Shown here: one piece after another, positions 57,676 to 64,000 of the stretch
Numbering within the stretch: the stretch's first letter is position 1
Layout of the letters: every line of letters begins with the position of its first letter
Origin: Photobacterium sp. DA100
Lineage (GTDB): Bacteria > Pseudomonadota > Gammaproteobacteria > Enterobacterales > Vibrionaceae
DNA: 64,000 bases
Direction of reading: 5' to 3'
Assembly (NCBI RefSeq): GCF_029223585.1
Contig: NZ_CP119423.1
Span: forward strand, 3,224,001 to 3,288,000
Translations under genes and position numbers: made by a program
Notes under the pieces: model-generated
Databases searched by the model: none
What the model was told of the DNA's origin: nothing
What the model saw: only the letters and a program-made list of their open reading frames with translations

Positions 57676-59106
57676 TCAGTTCTTGTTCGGTTGGTCCCAA
57701 ATCCCTTCCTCTAACTGGGCATGCAATTCCGGGTAGTCCTTGCTGTCAAAAGTCGGAACTTTGCCCTGATCCAGCTGCCGGTTGTAGTCCTTGGCCAGTT
57801 TCACCACCGTACCGGACAGCAGCACGATGGCAATCAGGTTAATGATTGCCATCATTCCCATCGACACATCCGCCATCGCCCAGACTGTCGGCAAATCGGC
57901 GACCGCGCCGAACATCACCATCCCCAGTACCACGATACGGAACACGGCCAGGCCGGCCTTGTGGTTATGCTCAAGGAAAATCAGATTGGTTTCAGCATAA
58001 GAATAGTTGGCCACCAGAGACGTAAAGGCAAAGAAGAAGATCGCCACGGCAATGAAAATCGCCCCCCAGCCACCGACCTGGGAGCTCAGTGCGCGCTGGG
58101 TCAACTCGATACCGGTAATTTCGCTATGCGGGACATACTCGCCCGACATCAGAATAATCGCGACAGTCGCTGAACAGATCACTATGGTGTCCATGAACAC
58201 CCCCAGCATCTGCACATAGCCCTGAGAAGCCGGGTGCGGCGGATACGGCGTCGCCGACGCAGCGGCATTAGGAGCCGATCCCATACCGGCCTCATTAGAG
58301 AACAAACCGCGCTTGAGGCCGTTGATCATGCCCTGGGCAATGGTATAGCCCAAGGCGCCTGATGCGGCTTCTTCCAGGCCGAACGCACTGCGGAAAATCA
58401 ACCCCAGCACCTCAGGCAGCTTATCAATATTGGTGAACATGATGAACAGGGCCAGCAGCAAATAGCACAGGGCCATCGCAGGCACCAAGATCTCTGCGGT
58501 ACGGGCTATAGCACGCAGGCCACCGAAAATAATGGTTCCGGCCATCACCACCAGCACAATACCGACATAAGTCGGGTTCCAGCCGAAAGCGACATTCATC
58601 GCCTGAGTAATAGAATTGGCCTGAACCGAGTTAAACACCAGGCCAAATGCGATGATAAGGAAAATAGAGAACACCACGCCCATCCAGCGCATGCCCAGTC
58701 CCTTTTCCATATAGTACGCAGGGCCACCACGGTAGTTTCCATCATCATCACGGGTCTTGTAGAGCTGAGCCAAGGCACTTTCAGCAAATGCCGTCGCCAT
58801 CCCCAGCATGGCGATCAACCACATCCAGAAAATCGCCCCCGGACCACCCAGGGTCAAGGCAACAGCAACACCAGCCATATTGCCGGTGCCCACCCGGGCA
58901 GCCAGGCTGGTACATAGCGCCTGGAATGACGAAATGCCGGCTTTATCGGATTTACGGCTGTTTTTCATCACGCTGAACATGTGGCCAAAATGGCGGAACT
59001 GAATAAAGCCCAACCGATAGGTAAAGAACACGCCAACGCCAATCAGCAAATAAATGAGCACTGAGCCCCATAACAGATCGTTCAAAAAATTAATCTGACT
59101 TGACAC
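57676..59106 (-). CDS. Alanine/glycine:cation symporter (AGCS) family
   Basis: This sodium-coupled alanine or glycine importer has 476 residues with about ten membrane segments. It shows the family motifs SLAARVGTGNMAGVAVALTL, GGPAYYMEKGLG and GLFSNEAGMGSAPNAAA. The start is GTG at 59106 with GAGGGG 6 nt upstream; an open frame upstream does not match the family. The exact substrate is not certain. Confidence 0.92.
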   Translation of the reverse strand: MSSQINFLNDLLWGSVLIYLLIGVGVFFTYRLGFIQFRHFGHMFSVMKNSRKSDKAGISSFQALCTSLAARVGTGNMAGVAVALTLGGPGAIFWMWLIAMLGMATAFAESALAQLYKTRDDDGNYRGGPAYYMEKGLGMRWMGVVFSIFLIIAFGLVFNSVQANSITQAMNVAFGWNPTYVGIVLVVMAGTIIFGGLRAIARTAEILVPAMALCYLLLALFIMFTNIDKLPEVLGLIFRSAFGLEEAASGALGYTIAQGMINGLKRGLFSNEAGMGSAPNAAASATPYPPHPASQGYVQMLGVFMDTIVICSATVAIILMSGEYVPHSEITGIELTQRALSSQVGGWGAIFIAVAIFFFAFTSLVANYSYAETNLIFLEHNHKAGLAVFRIVVLGMVMFGAVADLPTVWAMADVSMGMMAIINLIAIVLLSGTVVKLAKDYNRQLDQGKVPTFDSKDYPELHAQLEEGIWDQPNKN

Positions 59107-59669
59107 GTCTACCCCTCTAGAAATCAAAATGAGCTGAAGCCGGCCAACCAGACCGCCTACAGAAAATATCGCTATAGCCCATCGACCACACTGACGAAAG
59201 CCTGTCGTTTTGGCCAAACAGATACTACAACCTTAGTTTTATTATGTGGCAAAAGACAGCAAAGGACCTTCCTGCTCGTACAGGCCGCTATCTGGCGCAG
59301 CTATTATGTTGGTATGGTGTTAACGGAAGGCGTAGAAAGAAAGCCACCTGCTAACTGGACCTTATATGGTATAACTGCAGATGGCTGATGATCATGCAAA
59401 GATAACCAGCAAAAATCAATATTCTACTGATGAATATTGCTTATCTGGCCTTATACTGGCGAAATTAAGGGCGATATTCTAAGTTCTACCTGCCGGTTCA
59501 ACCTCTAACCCCCTCTCTTGCCTGGTGTTTTTTTATACAACCAAATTAATAATGGGATCGTACGCACATCAAAAGTTCATGATTAAGTAACATTTGCGAA
59601 ACACATCAATTTTATTTTGTGGCTTGCTATGATATTTAAGTAAGACCGATTGTAAGGAAGAGGTGCTCT
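59107..59669. other. Region between the AGCS gene and the DUF3545 gene
   Basis: This 563-bp gap has no credible ORF. The only structure seen is the inverted repeat CAATATTC-TACTGAT-GAATATTG at 59417-59439, possibly an operator. Confidence 0.5.
59417..59439. promoter_or_regulatory. 8-bp inverted repeat, possible operator
   Basis: CAATATTC and GAATATTG are perfect inverted arms 7 bp apart. They lie about 310 bp upstream of the AGCS start and 230 bp upstream of the DUF3545 gene. No known consensus was matched. Confidence 0.3.
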
Positions 59670-59852
59670 ATGGACAGCTATGCATTCGATGACATTCTTG
59701 CAACAGAAACACCAAGACGTGGTTCCCGTAGCAAGCCCGTAAAACGCAAGTGGCGTGAAATTGAAGCGCTTAAAGATAGGCAACGACTACGTCGTGAACT
59801 TGCTGATATTGATATTTTCAAGGAGTTATCAGACGACGATCTTGATTTCTAA
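59670..59852 (+). CDS. Small protein of the DUF3545 type
   Basis: A 60-residue, highly charged cytoplasmic protein: acidic N-terminus, a basic RKWREIEALKDRQRLRREL helix, and an acidic end SDDDLDF. It matches what I recall of DUF3545, a small family in Vibrio and Shewanella with no known function. GAGG lies about 7 nt before the ATG, and a terminator follows the stop, so it is a real gene. Confidence 0.85.
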   Translation: MDSYAFDDILATETPRRGSRSKPVKRKWREIEALKDRQRLRRELADIDIFKELSDDDLDF

Positions 59853-59872
59853 TTCAACAGCCATGCTTAACC

Positions 59873-59902
59873 AAAGAGCCGGCTTCCGCCGGCTCTTTGG
59901 TT
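59873..59902 (+). terminator. Terminator of the DUF3545 gene
   Basis: AAAGAGCCGGC-TTCC-GCCGGCTCTTT, close to the stops of both converging genes. Confidence 0.8.
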
Positions 59903-59924
59903 CTCTGGGCTTGTCCTACTGAAG

Positions 59925-60461
59925 CTATAACTGCAAGCGCTCAGCTAAATTACGATACCGATCATTAACCTGGGCTCCAAACAATGGGTCACAGTCGCAT
60001 TCTTCATATTGTTGTGACACCGCCAACCAATCTTCCTGAGTGAAATGGTCGCGTATCAAGGGGAGGATGTGCTTTTCCTCAAACTCCAAATGGGCATACT
60101 GACGAACGACAAATGCATTAAGTTTTTCAGCAAACACATCCAACGGGATCACCGAGTCCATCAGGATCATATCGACCGTATCGGCAAACTCCTGGGTCAG
60201 CTTCGCCAGTTCCTCATGCTCTTTCGCCAGGCTTTCTACCTCACCGACATGGTCGGCATAATGTGCCTGGTAATAATGGTAGAGCACATCCTCTTTCGGA
60301 TGGTGACAGCACTCAGCGTAATTCTGCAAGTAATCAACAATATCTTTGATCAAGCCATAGTTAACCTCTTGCCCGCTACGTATTGCAGTAAGCTTCTGTT
60401 GAAGAATTTTCAACAGCCGGCAGATATAACCATGTTCAGTGTGAATATCATCAAGCATCAT
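59925..60461 (-). CDS. Hemerythrin-domain protein
   Basis: A 178-residue four-helix protein with the pattern of hemerythrin ligands: IHTEH, CCHHPKEDVLYHY, AKEHEEL and HLEFEEKHILP. Such proteins bind a di-iron centre and O2, NO or act in oxidative or nitrosative stress; the role here is unknown. I used the ATG at 60461 with GGGAG about 9 nt upstream; the next codon is also ATG, and the frame stays open upstream. Confidence 0.88.
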   Translation of the reverse strand: MMLDDIHTEHGYICRLLKILQQKLTAIRSGQEVNYGLIKDIVDYLQNYAECCHHPKEDVLYHYYQAHYADHVGEVESLAKEHEELAKLTQEFADTVDMILMDSVIPLDVFAEKLNAFVVRQYAHLEFEEKHILPLIRDHFTQEDWLAVSQQYEECDCDPLFGAQVNDRYRNLAERLQL

Positions 60462-60584
60462 TGCATAAGTCTCCCAGTCGTCTCCATTACTGTAAGTGTA
60501 TGCAAGGATAGAAAAAAACACCTTGATCCTGATTATTTTACGCGCAGATAATTTACATTAACTATACATTTTAACAAAAAAAGC

Positions 60585-61259
60585 TTAATCATCCAGCAAC
60601 CAGTTAATTCCCGGCTTATTCATCTGCAATAGGAGCTGGTTCGTCTGGGAAAAATGCTTGCAACCGAAGAAGCCTCTATACGCTGACAACGGAGATGGGT
60701 GGGCAGCACGCAACACATGGTGACGCTCAGTATTGATTTTCTTTCCTTTCTTCTGAGCGTGCGCGCCCCACAATAAAAAGACGACCCCCTCGCATTGCTG
60801 GTCAATAACCTCAATCAAGCGGTCGGTAAATGTCTCCCAGCCGATTTTGGCATGGGAATGGGCGTTGCCCTGCTCTACCGTTAATACCGTATTGAGCAGC
60901 AGTACCCCTTGCTCGGCCCAACTTTGCAGGTTGCCATGGGCTGGCGGGGAAAAGCCGTCGATATCGGTCGCCAGCTCCTTGTACATATTGGCCAAAGACG
61001 GCGGGATCTTCACTCCGTGACGGACCGAAAAGCTCAGGCCATGTGCCTGATCGGGGCCATGGTAAGGGTCCTGCCCCAAGATCACCACCTTGACCTGCGA
61101 AAGCGGTGTGGCCAGCAACGCATTAAACACATCTTCCTGAGGTGGGTAAATCACTTTGCCAGCCGAGCGCTCGGCTGCCACATACTGCTCCACTTGCTGG
61201 AAATACGGTTTCTGGCGCTCACTATCAATAACATCTTGCCAACTCAATACAGGGCTCAT
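60585..61259 (-). CDS. ung: Uracil-DNA glycosylase
   Basis: Ung removes uracil from DNA. The 224-residue product has the catalytic motif GQDPYHG at 62-68 with Asp64 and the Leu-loop motif [14 protein letters not shown]. Length is normal for family 1 enzymes. Confidence 0.99.
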   Translation of the reverse strand: MSPVLSWQDVIDSERQKPYFQQVEQYVAAERSAGKVIYPPQEDVFNALLATPLSQVKVVILGQDPYHGPDQAHGLSFSVRHGVKIPPSLANMYKELATDIDGFSPPAHGNLQSWAEQGVLLLNTVLTVEQGNAHSHAKIGWETFTDRLIEVIDQQCEGVVFLLWGAHAQKKGKKINTERHHVLRAAHPSPLSAYRGFFGCKHFSQTNQLLLQMNKPGINWLLDD

Positions 61260-61309
61260 TCTTTGCTCCTCCTCTTTGGCTGCCCATTGTATGGGTTTGG
61301 CCGAGAAAA

Positions 61310-61350
61310 CAAAGCCCCCTATCCGGCCATGCGGATAGGGGGGCTCATCA
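61310..61350 (-). terminator. Terminator between the 41-codon gene and ung
   Basis: CCCCCTATCC and GGATAGGGGG pair across a short loop, followed by TTTGTTTT on the minus strand, about 20 bp after the stop at 61371. Confidence 0.8.
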
Positions 61351-61370
61351 AAGGAGAAAAGTGCGCAGTA

Positions 61371-61496
61371 CTAGTCCACCTGATAGCGCGCCTTAGGATG
61401 CACCGGCGTGCGCCAGTGACCCCGGCCCTGATTATGGCGGTGAGCCTGCGGCAAACGAGAGATCCCGTAACTCAACATCATCATTTCAGCATTCAT
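61371..61496 (-). CDS. 41-residue basic protein, unknown function
   Basis: A short ORF from ATG at 61496 with AGGG 7 nt upstream. The product starts MNAEMMMLSYGISRLPQAHR and ends PVHPKARYQVD; it is rich in His, Arg and Pro in the second half, with no signal peptide. A strong terminator follows closely. I do not recognise it. The open frame extends upstream to 61667, but that part has no family-like features or ribosome site. Confidence 0.55.
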   Translation of the reverse strand: MNAEMMMLSYGISRLPQAHRHNQGRGHWRTPVHPKARYQVD

Positions 61497-61696
61497 AGTT
61501 TTCCCTACCCAGTTGCTAAACCACTGGATATAGACATGAAAACTTAATGCCAATATTGAGAACAAACAAAAAGATTTAAATTTCAGATCCTTATAAAAGA
61601 AACTAGCTCCCCCTTTAGTTCTCACCGCCCAACCTTGGTGAAACCTGCCCCAATCTAGGACACACAATACCCGCCGGGGCTACTGTGCCGCCTCGC

Positions 61697-62548
61697 CTAG
61701 GCTGCCCCGGGGATAAACGAACGCAATGTCGCAATCTCTTGCTGCCAGATATCGGGATTAATCGTTTCCAGTACCAGCGGAATATTGTCGAAACGCTTAT
61801 CTTGCATCAGATAGCGGAAGCACTCCCAGCCGATTTCCCCTTCACCTAAACTGTGGTGGCGGTCAAGATGGCTGCCCAATCCACCTTTAGAGTCATTGAG
61901 ATGCATACCGCGCAGATACTGCATCCCGACAACCTGGTCAAATTCAGCAAAGGTCTTGTCCGTAGCCGTCTCGCTACGCAAGTCATAGCCTGCGGCGAAC
62001 GCATGGCAGGTATCGATACAGATACCCACCCGCGATTTGTCTTCGACCTGTTCGAGAATGCTGGCGAGCTGCTCGAAGCGCCAACCGAGGTTACTCCCTT
62101 GCCCGGCCGTATTCTCGATCACCGCCACCACATTCGGCACGGCGGTATGGGCTAAATTGATCGACTCGGCAATCAAAGCCAGGCATTCGGCTTCGGAGAT
62201 TTTCTTCAAATGACTGCCCGGGTGGAAATTAAGCAGATGCAGTCCCAACTGCTCACAGCGAGCCATTTCATCAACAAAGGCAGTACGCGACTTTTCCAGC
62301 TTTTCGCGTTCTGGCGCCCCAAGGTTTATCAGGTATGAATCATGGGGAAGGATCGCATCAGGGGTAAAGCCGTATTGTTGGCAGCGGGCCTTGAATGCCA
62401 TGATCACATCTTGCTCAAGTGGTTTGGCAGCCCACTGACGCTGGTTCTTGGTAAACAAGGCAAATGCGTTAGCACCGATCTTGTTGGCATTCTCTGGCGA
62501 GTTGTGCACACCGCCAGCAGCGGATACGTGCGCACCGATTAATTTCAT
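61697..62548 (-). CDS. nfo: Endonuclease IV (AP endonuclease)
   Basis: Nfo cleaves DNA 5' of abasic sites. The 283-residue TIM barrel has the three family signatures: the zinc-ligand segment [31 protein letters not shown] and [20 protein letters not shown]. Length matches E. coli (285). It diverges from grcA. Confidence 0.98.
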   Translation of the reverse strand: MKLIGAHVSAAGGVHNSPENANKIGANAFALFTKNQRQWAAKPLEQDVIMAFKARCQQYGFTPDAILPHDSYLINLGAPEREKLEKSRTAFVDEMARCEQLGLHLLNFHPGSHLKKISEAECLALIAESINLAHTAVPNVVAVIENTAGQGSNLGWRFEQLASILEQVEDKSRVGICIDTCHAFAAGYDLRSETATDKTFAEFDQVVGMQYLRGMHLNDSKGGLGSHLDRHHSLGEGEIGWECFRYLMQDKRFDNIPLVLETINPDIWQQEIATLRSFIPGAA

Positions 62549-62761
62549 TTTGTTCCTACTTCGATATTCAATTTTTACAGCACGGATTGTACGTTATTTA
62601 TCAACGTCAGCGCTTACAGGTTGATCCGGGGCAGTACACACTTTCCGAGAGGTTAGGTAAACCCCACTCGTTATTTTGATGTAATTTTACTACAAATGAT
62701 CAATTCAAATATTTTTTAAATGATAAAATATTAGTTAAACATCAATAAATATGCGGCTTAG

Positions 62762-62775
62762 TTGACCTAGCTCAA
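62762..62775. promoter_or_regulatory. Second FNR/CRP-like palindrome
   Basis: TTGAC-CTAG-CTCAA matches the FNR consensus in 8 of 10 positions, about 53 bp upstream of the perfect box. Confidence 0.4.
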
Positions 62776-62814
62776 TAAAATAGCCCGATTTAATTTATGG
62801 TTTTTTGTTGTAAT

Positions 62815-62858
62815 TTGATCTAAATCAATACACAATTAGCACCGACGAGATATATAAT
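62815..62858 (+). promoter_or_regulatory. FNR box and -10 of grcA
   Basis: TTGAT-CTAA-ATCAA at 62815-62828 is a perfect FNR palindrome. TATAAT is at 62853-62858, placing the box centre near -43, the class II activator position. Anaerobic induction of grcA (yfiD) by FNR is known in E. coli. Confidence 0.85.
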
Positions 62859-63094
62859 ACGCAACTCAACGAGAAAATCGAAAAAACTAACGACATCCCC
62901 AAGGCGGAGATTGCAAATTATAACTACTAAAAAATATGGCTTGTTGCGGTTGAAGCTTGTTGCTCACATAGCTTCACTAATTCATAAAAACCGAAATTCG
63001 GTCGTATTTTTCAATAGTCATAATTTTGCAAAATCAGGCTTAAACCTTAGGGGTTAGGTCATAAAAGATAAGTCTCAAAACGGAGAAGAAAGTC

Positions 63095-63472
63095 ATGATC
63101 CAAGGTATTCAAATCACTAAATCAGCTAACGATGACCTACTGAACTCAATCTGGCTACTAGATACTGAAACTAACGAAGCTCGCTGTGTGGCTGCTTCTG
63201 CCGGTTTCGAAGCTGATCAGGTAATCCCTGCTGCTGACCTAGGTGAGTACGAGTCTCGTGAAGTTGCTATCGAAACGCCTGCAAAAATCGAAGGTGGCCA
63301 GCACCTAAACGTTAACGTACTGAAGCGTGAGACGCTGGAAGATGCGGCTAAGCACCCAGAAAAATACCCACAGCTAACTATCCGTGTATCTGGCTACGCA
63401 GTACGCTTCAACTCTCTGACTACAGAGCAGCAGCGTGACGTTATCGCACGTACTTTCACTAACAGCCTGTAA
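63095..63472 (+). CDS. grcA: Autonomous glycyl radical cofactor GrcA
   Basis: GrcA (YfiD) replaces the C-terminal radical domain of pyruvate formate-lyase after oxygen damage. The 125-residue product ends with the glycyl radical segment [15 protein letters not shown], in which Gly100 is the radical site. GGAG lies 11 nt before the ATG. Codons are those of a highly expressed gene (cta, gct, cgt). It is controlled by an FNR box. Confidence 0.98.
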   Translation: MIQGIQITKSANDDLLNSIWLLDTETNEARCVAASAGFEADQVIPAADLGEYESREVAIETPAKIEGGQHLNVNVLKRETLEDAAKHPEKYPQLTIRVSGYAVRFNSLTTEQQRDVIARTFTNSL

Positions 63473-63488
63473 TCACAGCCTCTGTTAG

Positions 63489-63521
63489 CAAAAAACGGCA
63501 CCTTTGGGTGCCGTTTTTTTT
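63489..63521 (+). terminator. Terminator of grcA
   Basis: AAAAAACGGCACC-TTTG-GGTGCCGTTTTTTTT. Confidence 0.92.
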
Positions 63522-63711
63522 GCCCCGGTTCGACCACCACAGTTATCCGACCGCAGATACTGGTTATATTATCATCTAAAATGTGACAACAATTTAGGTA
63601 TTAATGTTAATAAAAGTGTACATTCATAGCGTTGCCTACCACCTGAGCTTTTCCACGGGCAATGTCAAAAAAATGGAGCAATACATATAACACTATAATC
63701 GGAGCCAGTTC

Positions 63712-64000
63712 ATGAAGTTAATCCTCAAGCTTATCGCGGGTATTTTGATCGGTATCCTCCTTGGTTTTTTTGCCCCCGACGCCATCATTCGCGTCCTGCT
63801 GACCATCAAACTCCTCGGTGGCCAGCTCATCGGTTTCACTATCCCTCTCATCATCCTGTTCTATATCACCAGCGGTATTGCCAGCCTGCCGAAAAATTCC
63901 GGCTCGCTACTGGGTAAAACCGTGGCCCTATCCTACGGTTCAACTATTATTGCCGGCAGCCTGGCCTTCATTGTGGCCAGTACCGTTATTGGCACCATGG
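63712..64000 (+). CDS. Dicarboxylate/amino acid:cation symporter, N-terminal part
   Basis: The frame opens at ATG 63712 with CGGAG 7 nt upstream and runs off the window. The 96 visible residues (start MKLILKLIAGILIGILLGFF) show three hydrophobic segments and the DAACS-type stretch LLGGQLIGFTIPLIILFYIT. The substrate cannot be judged, because the binding site is in the missing part. It is a different protein from the DAACS symporter at 43810-45090. Confidence 0.85.
   Translation, partial: MKLILKLIAGILIGILLGFFAPDAIIRVLLTIKLLGGQLIGFTIPLIILFYITSGIASLPKNSGSLLGKTVALSYGSTIIAGSLAFIVASTVIGTM

Larger units (their letters stand above)
62549..63094. other. nfo-grcA divergent region
   Basis: This AT-rich 546-bp gap carries the FNR-controlled grcA promoter and a leader of about 230 nt. 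A small hairpin ACCGAA-ATTCGGT near 62988-63002 is followed by a T stretch and might attenuate. No gene with a proper start was found. Confidence 0.6.

Noticed and set aside
62911..63058. 48-codon frame with TTG start upstream of grcA
   Set aside because: The putative Shine-Dalgarno touches the TTG, there is no ATG or GTG start, and the region is the grcA leader downstream of an FNR promoter.

Overview
The window is bacterial chromosome from a gammaproteobacterium of the family Vibrionaceae. Gene order (ftsH-folP-glmM-secG, greA beside an OmpU-type porin and dacB, a HlyU-like regulator beside rpsT, and a VpsR-like regulator near tas and mutH) follows my memory of the Vibrio cholerae large chromosome. 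The proteins are closest to Vibrio/Photobacterium versions. A Photobacterium-like species fits, but the genus is inferred. Nearly everything is conserved core genome; I see no insertion sequence, prophage, CRISPR array or genomic island.

Layout. 1-8000: nusA (cut by the window edge), rimP, tRNA-fMet, tRNA-Leu(GAG), secG, glmM, folP, ftsH and rlmE on the minus strand, then yhbY (+) and greA (-). 8500-12500: two tandem OmpU-type porin genes, each with its own copy of an upstream block, then dacB. 12587-18513: a short CBS-less MgtE with a long structured leader, and carAB. 19000-27500: dapB, then the murJ, ribF, ileS, lspA, fkpB, ispH run. 27600-32650: rpsT, hlyU-like, nhaR, nhaA with a coupled small exported protein, and a Na+/phosphate cotransporter behind a Pho box. 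32713-32912: 25 perfect copies of an octamer. 33100-41400: thyA, lgt, a TauE/SafE permease, ptsP, rppH, then mutH and tas on the other strand. 41600-45100: a small DUF1127-like gene, a 22-codon ORF, vpsR and an atypical glutamate-transporter-family symporter. 45487-54204: lysS, prfB (with the +1 frameshift site), recJ, dsbC, xerD, fldB and brnQ. 54567-64000: trmN6, srmB, yaaA, an AGCS symporter, a DUF3545 gene, a hemerythrin, ung, a 41-codon gene, nfo, grcA with an FNR box, and the start of another dicarboxylate/amino-acid symporter.

Functional themes. The region combines translation and RNA metabolism (nusA, rimP, tRNAs, rlmE, yhbY, ileS, lysS, prfB, rpsT, srmB, trmN6), envelope biogenesis (secG, glmM, dacB, murJ, lspA, lgt, porins), DNA repair and recombination (mutH, recJ, xerD, ung, nfo), pyrimidine, folate and lysine precursor synthesis (carAB, folP, thyA, dapB), and sodium-linked transport (nhaA, nptA, brnQ, AGCS, two DAACS proteins) as expected of a marine organism.

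The least explained elements are: the 200-bp octamer array; a DnaA-box cluster plus LexA-like box between rppH and mutH, next to the gene that flanks E. coli DARS2; the 22-codon ORF with a strong ribosome site between vpsR and the DUF1127-like gene; the long leader of the shortened mgtE; and a DsbC lacking its structural disulfide.
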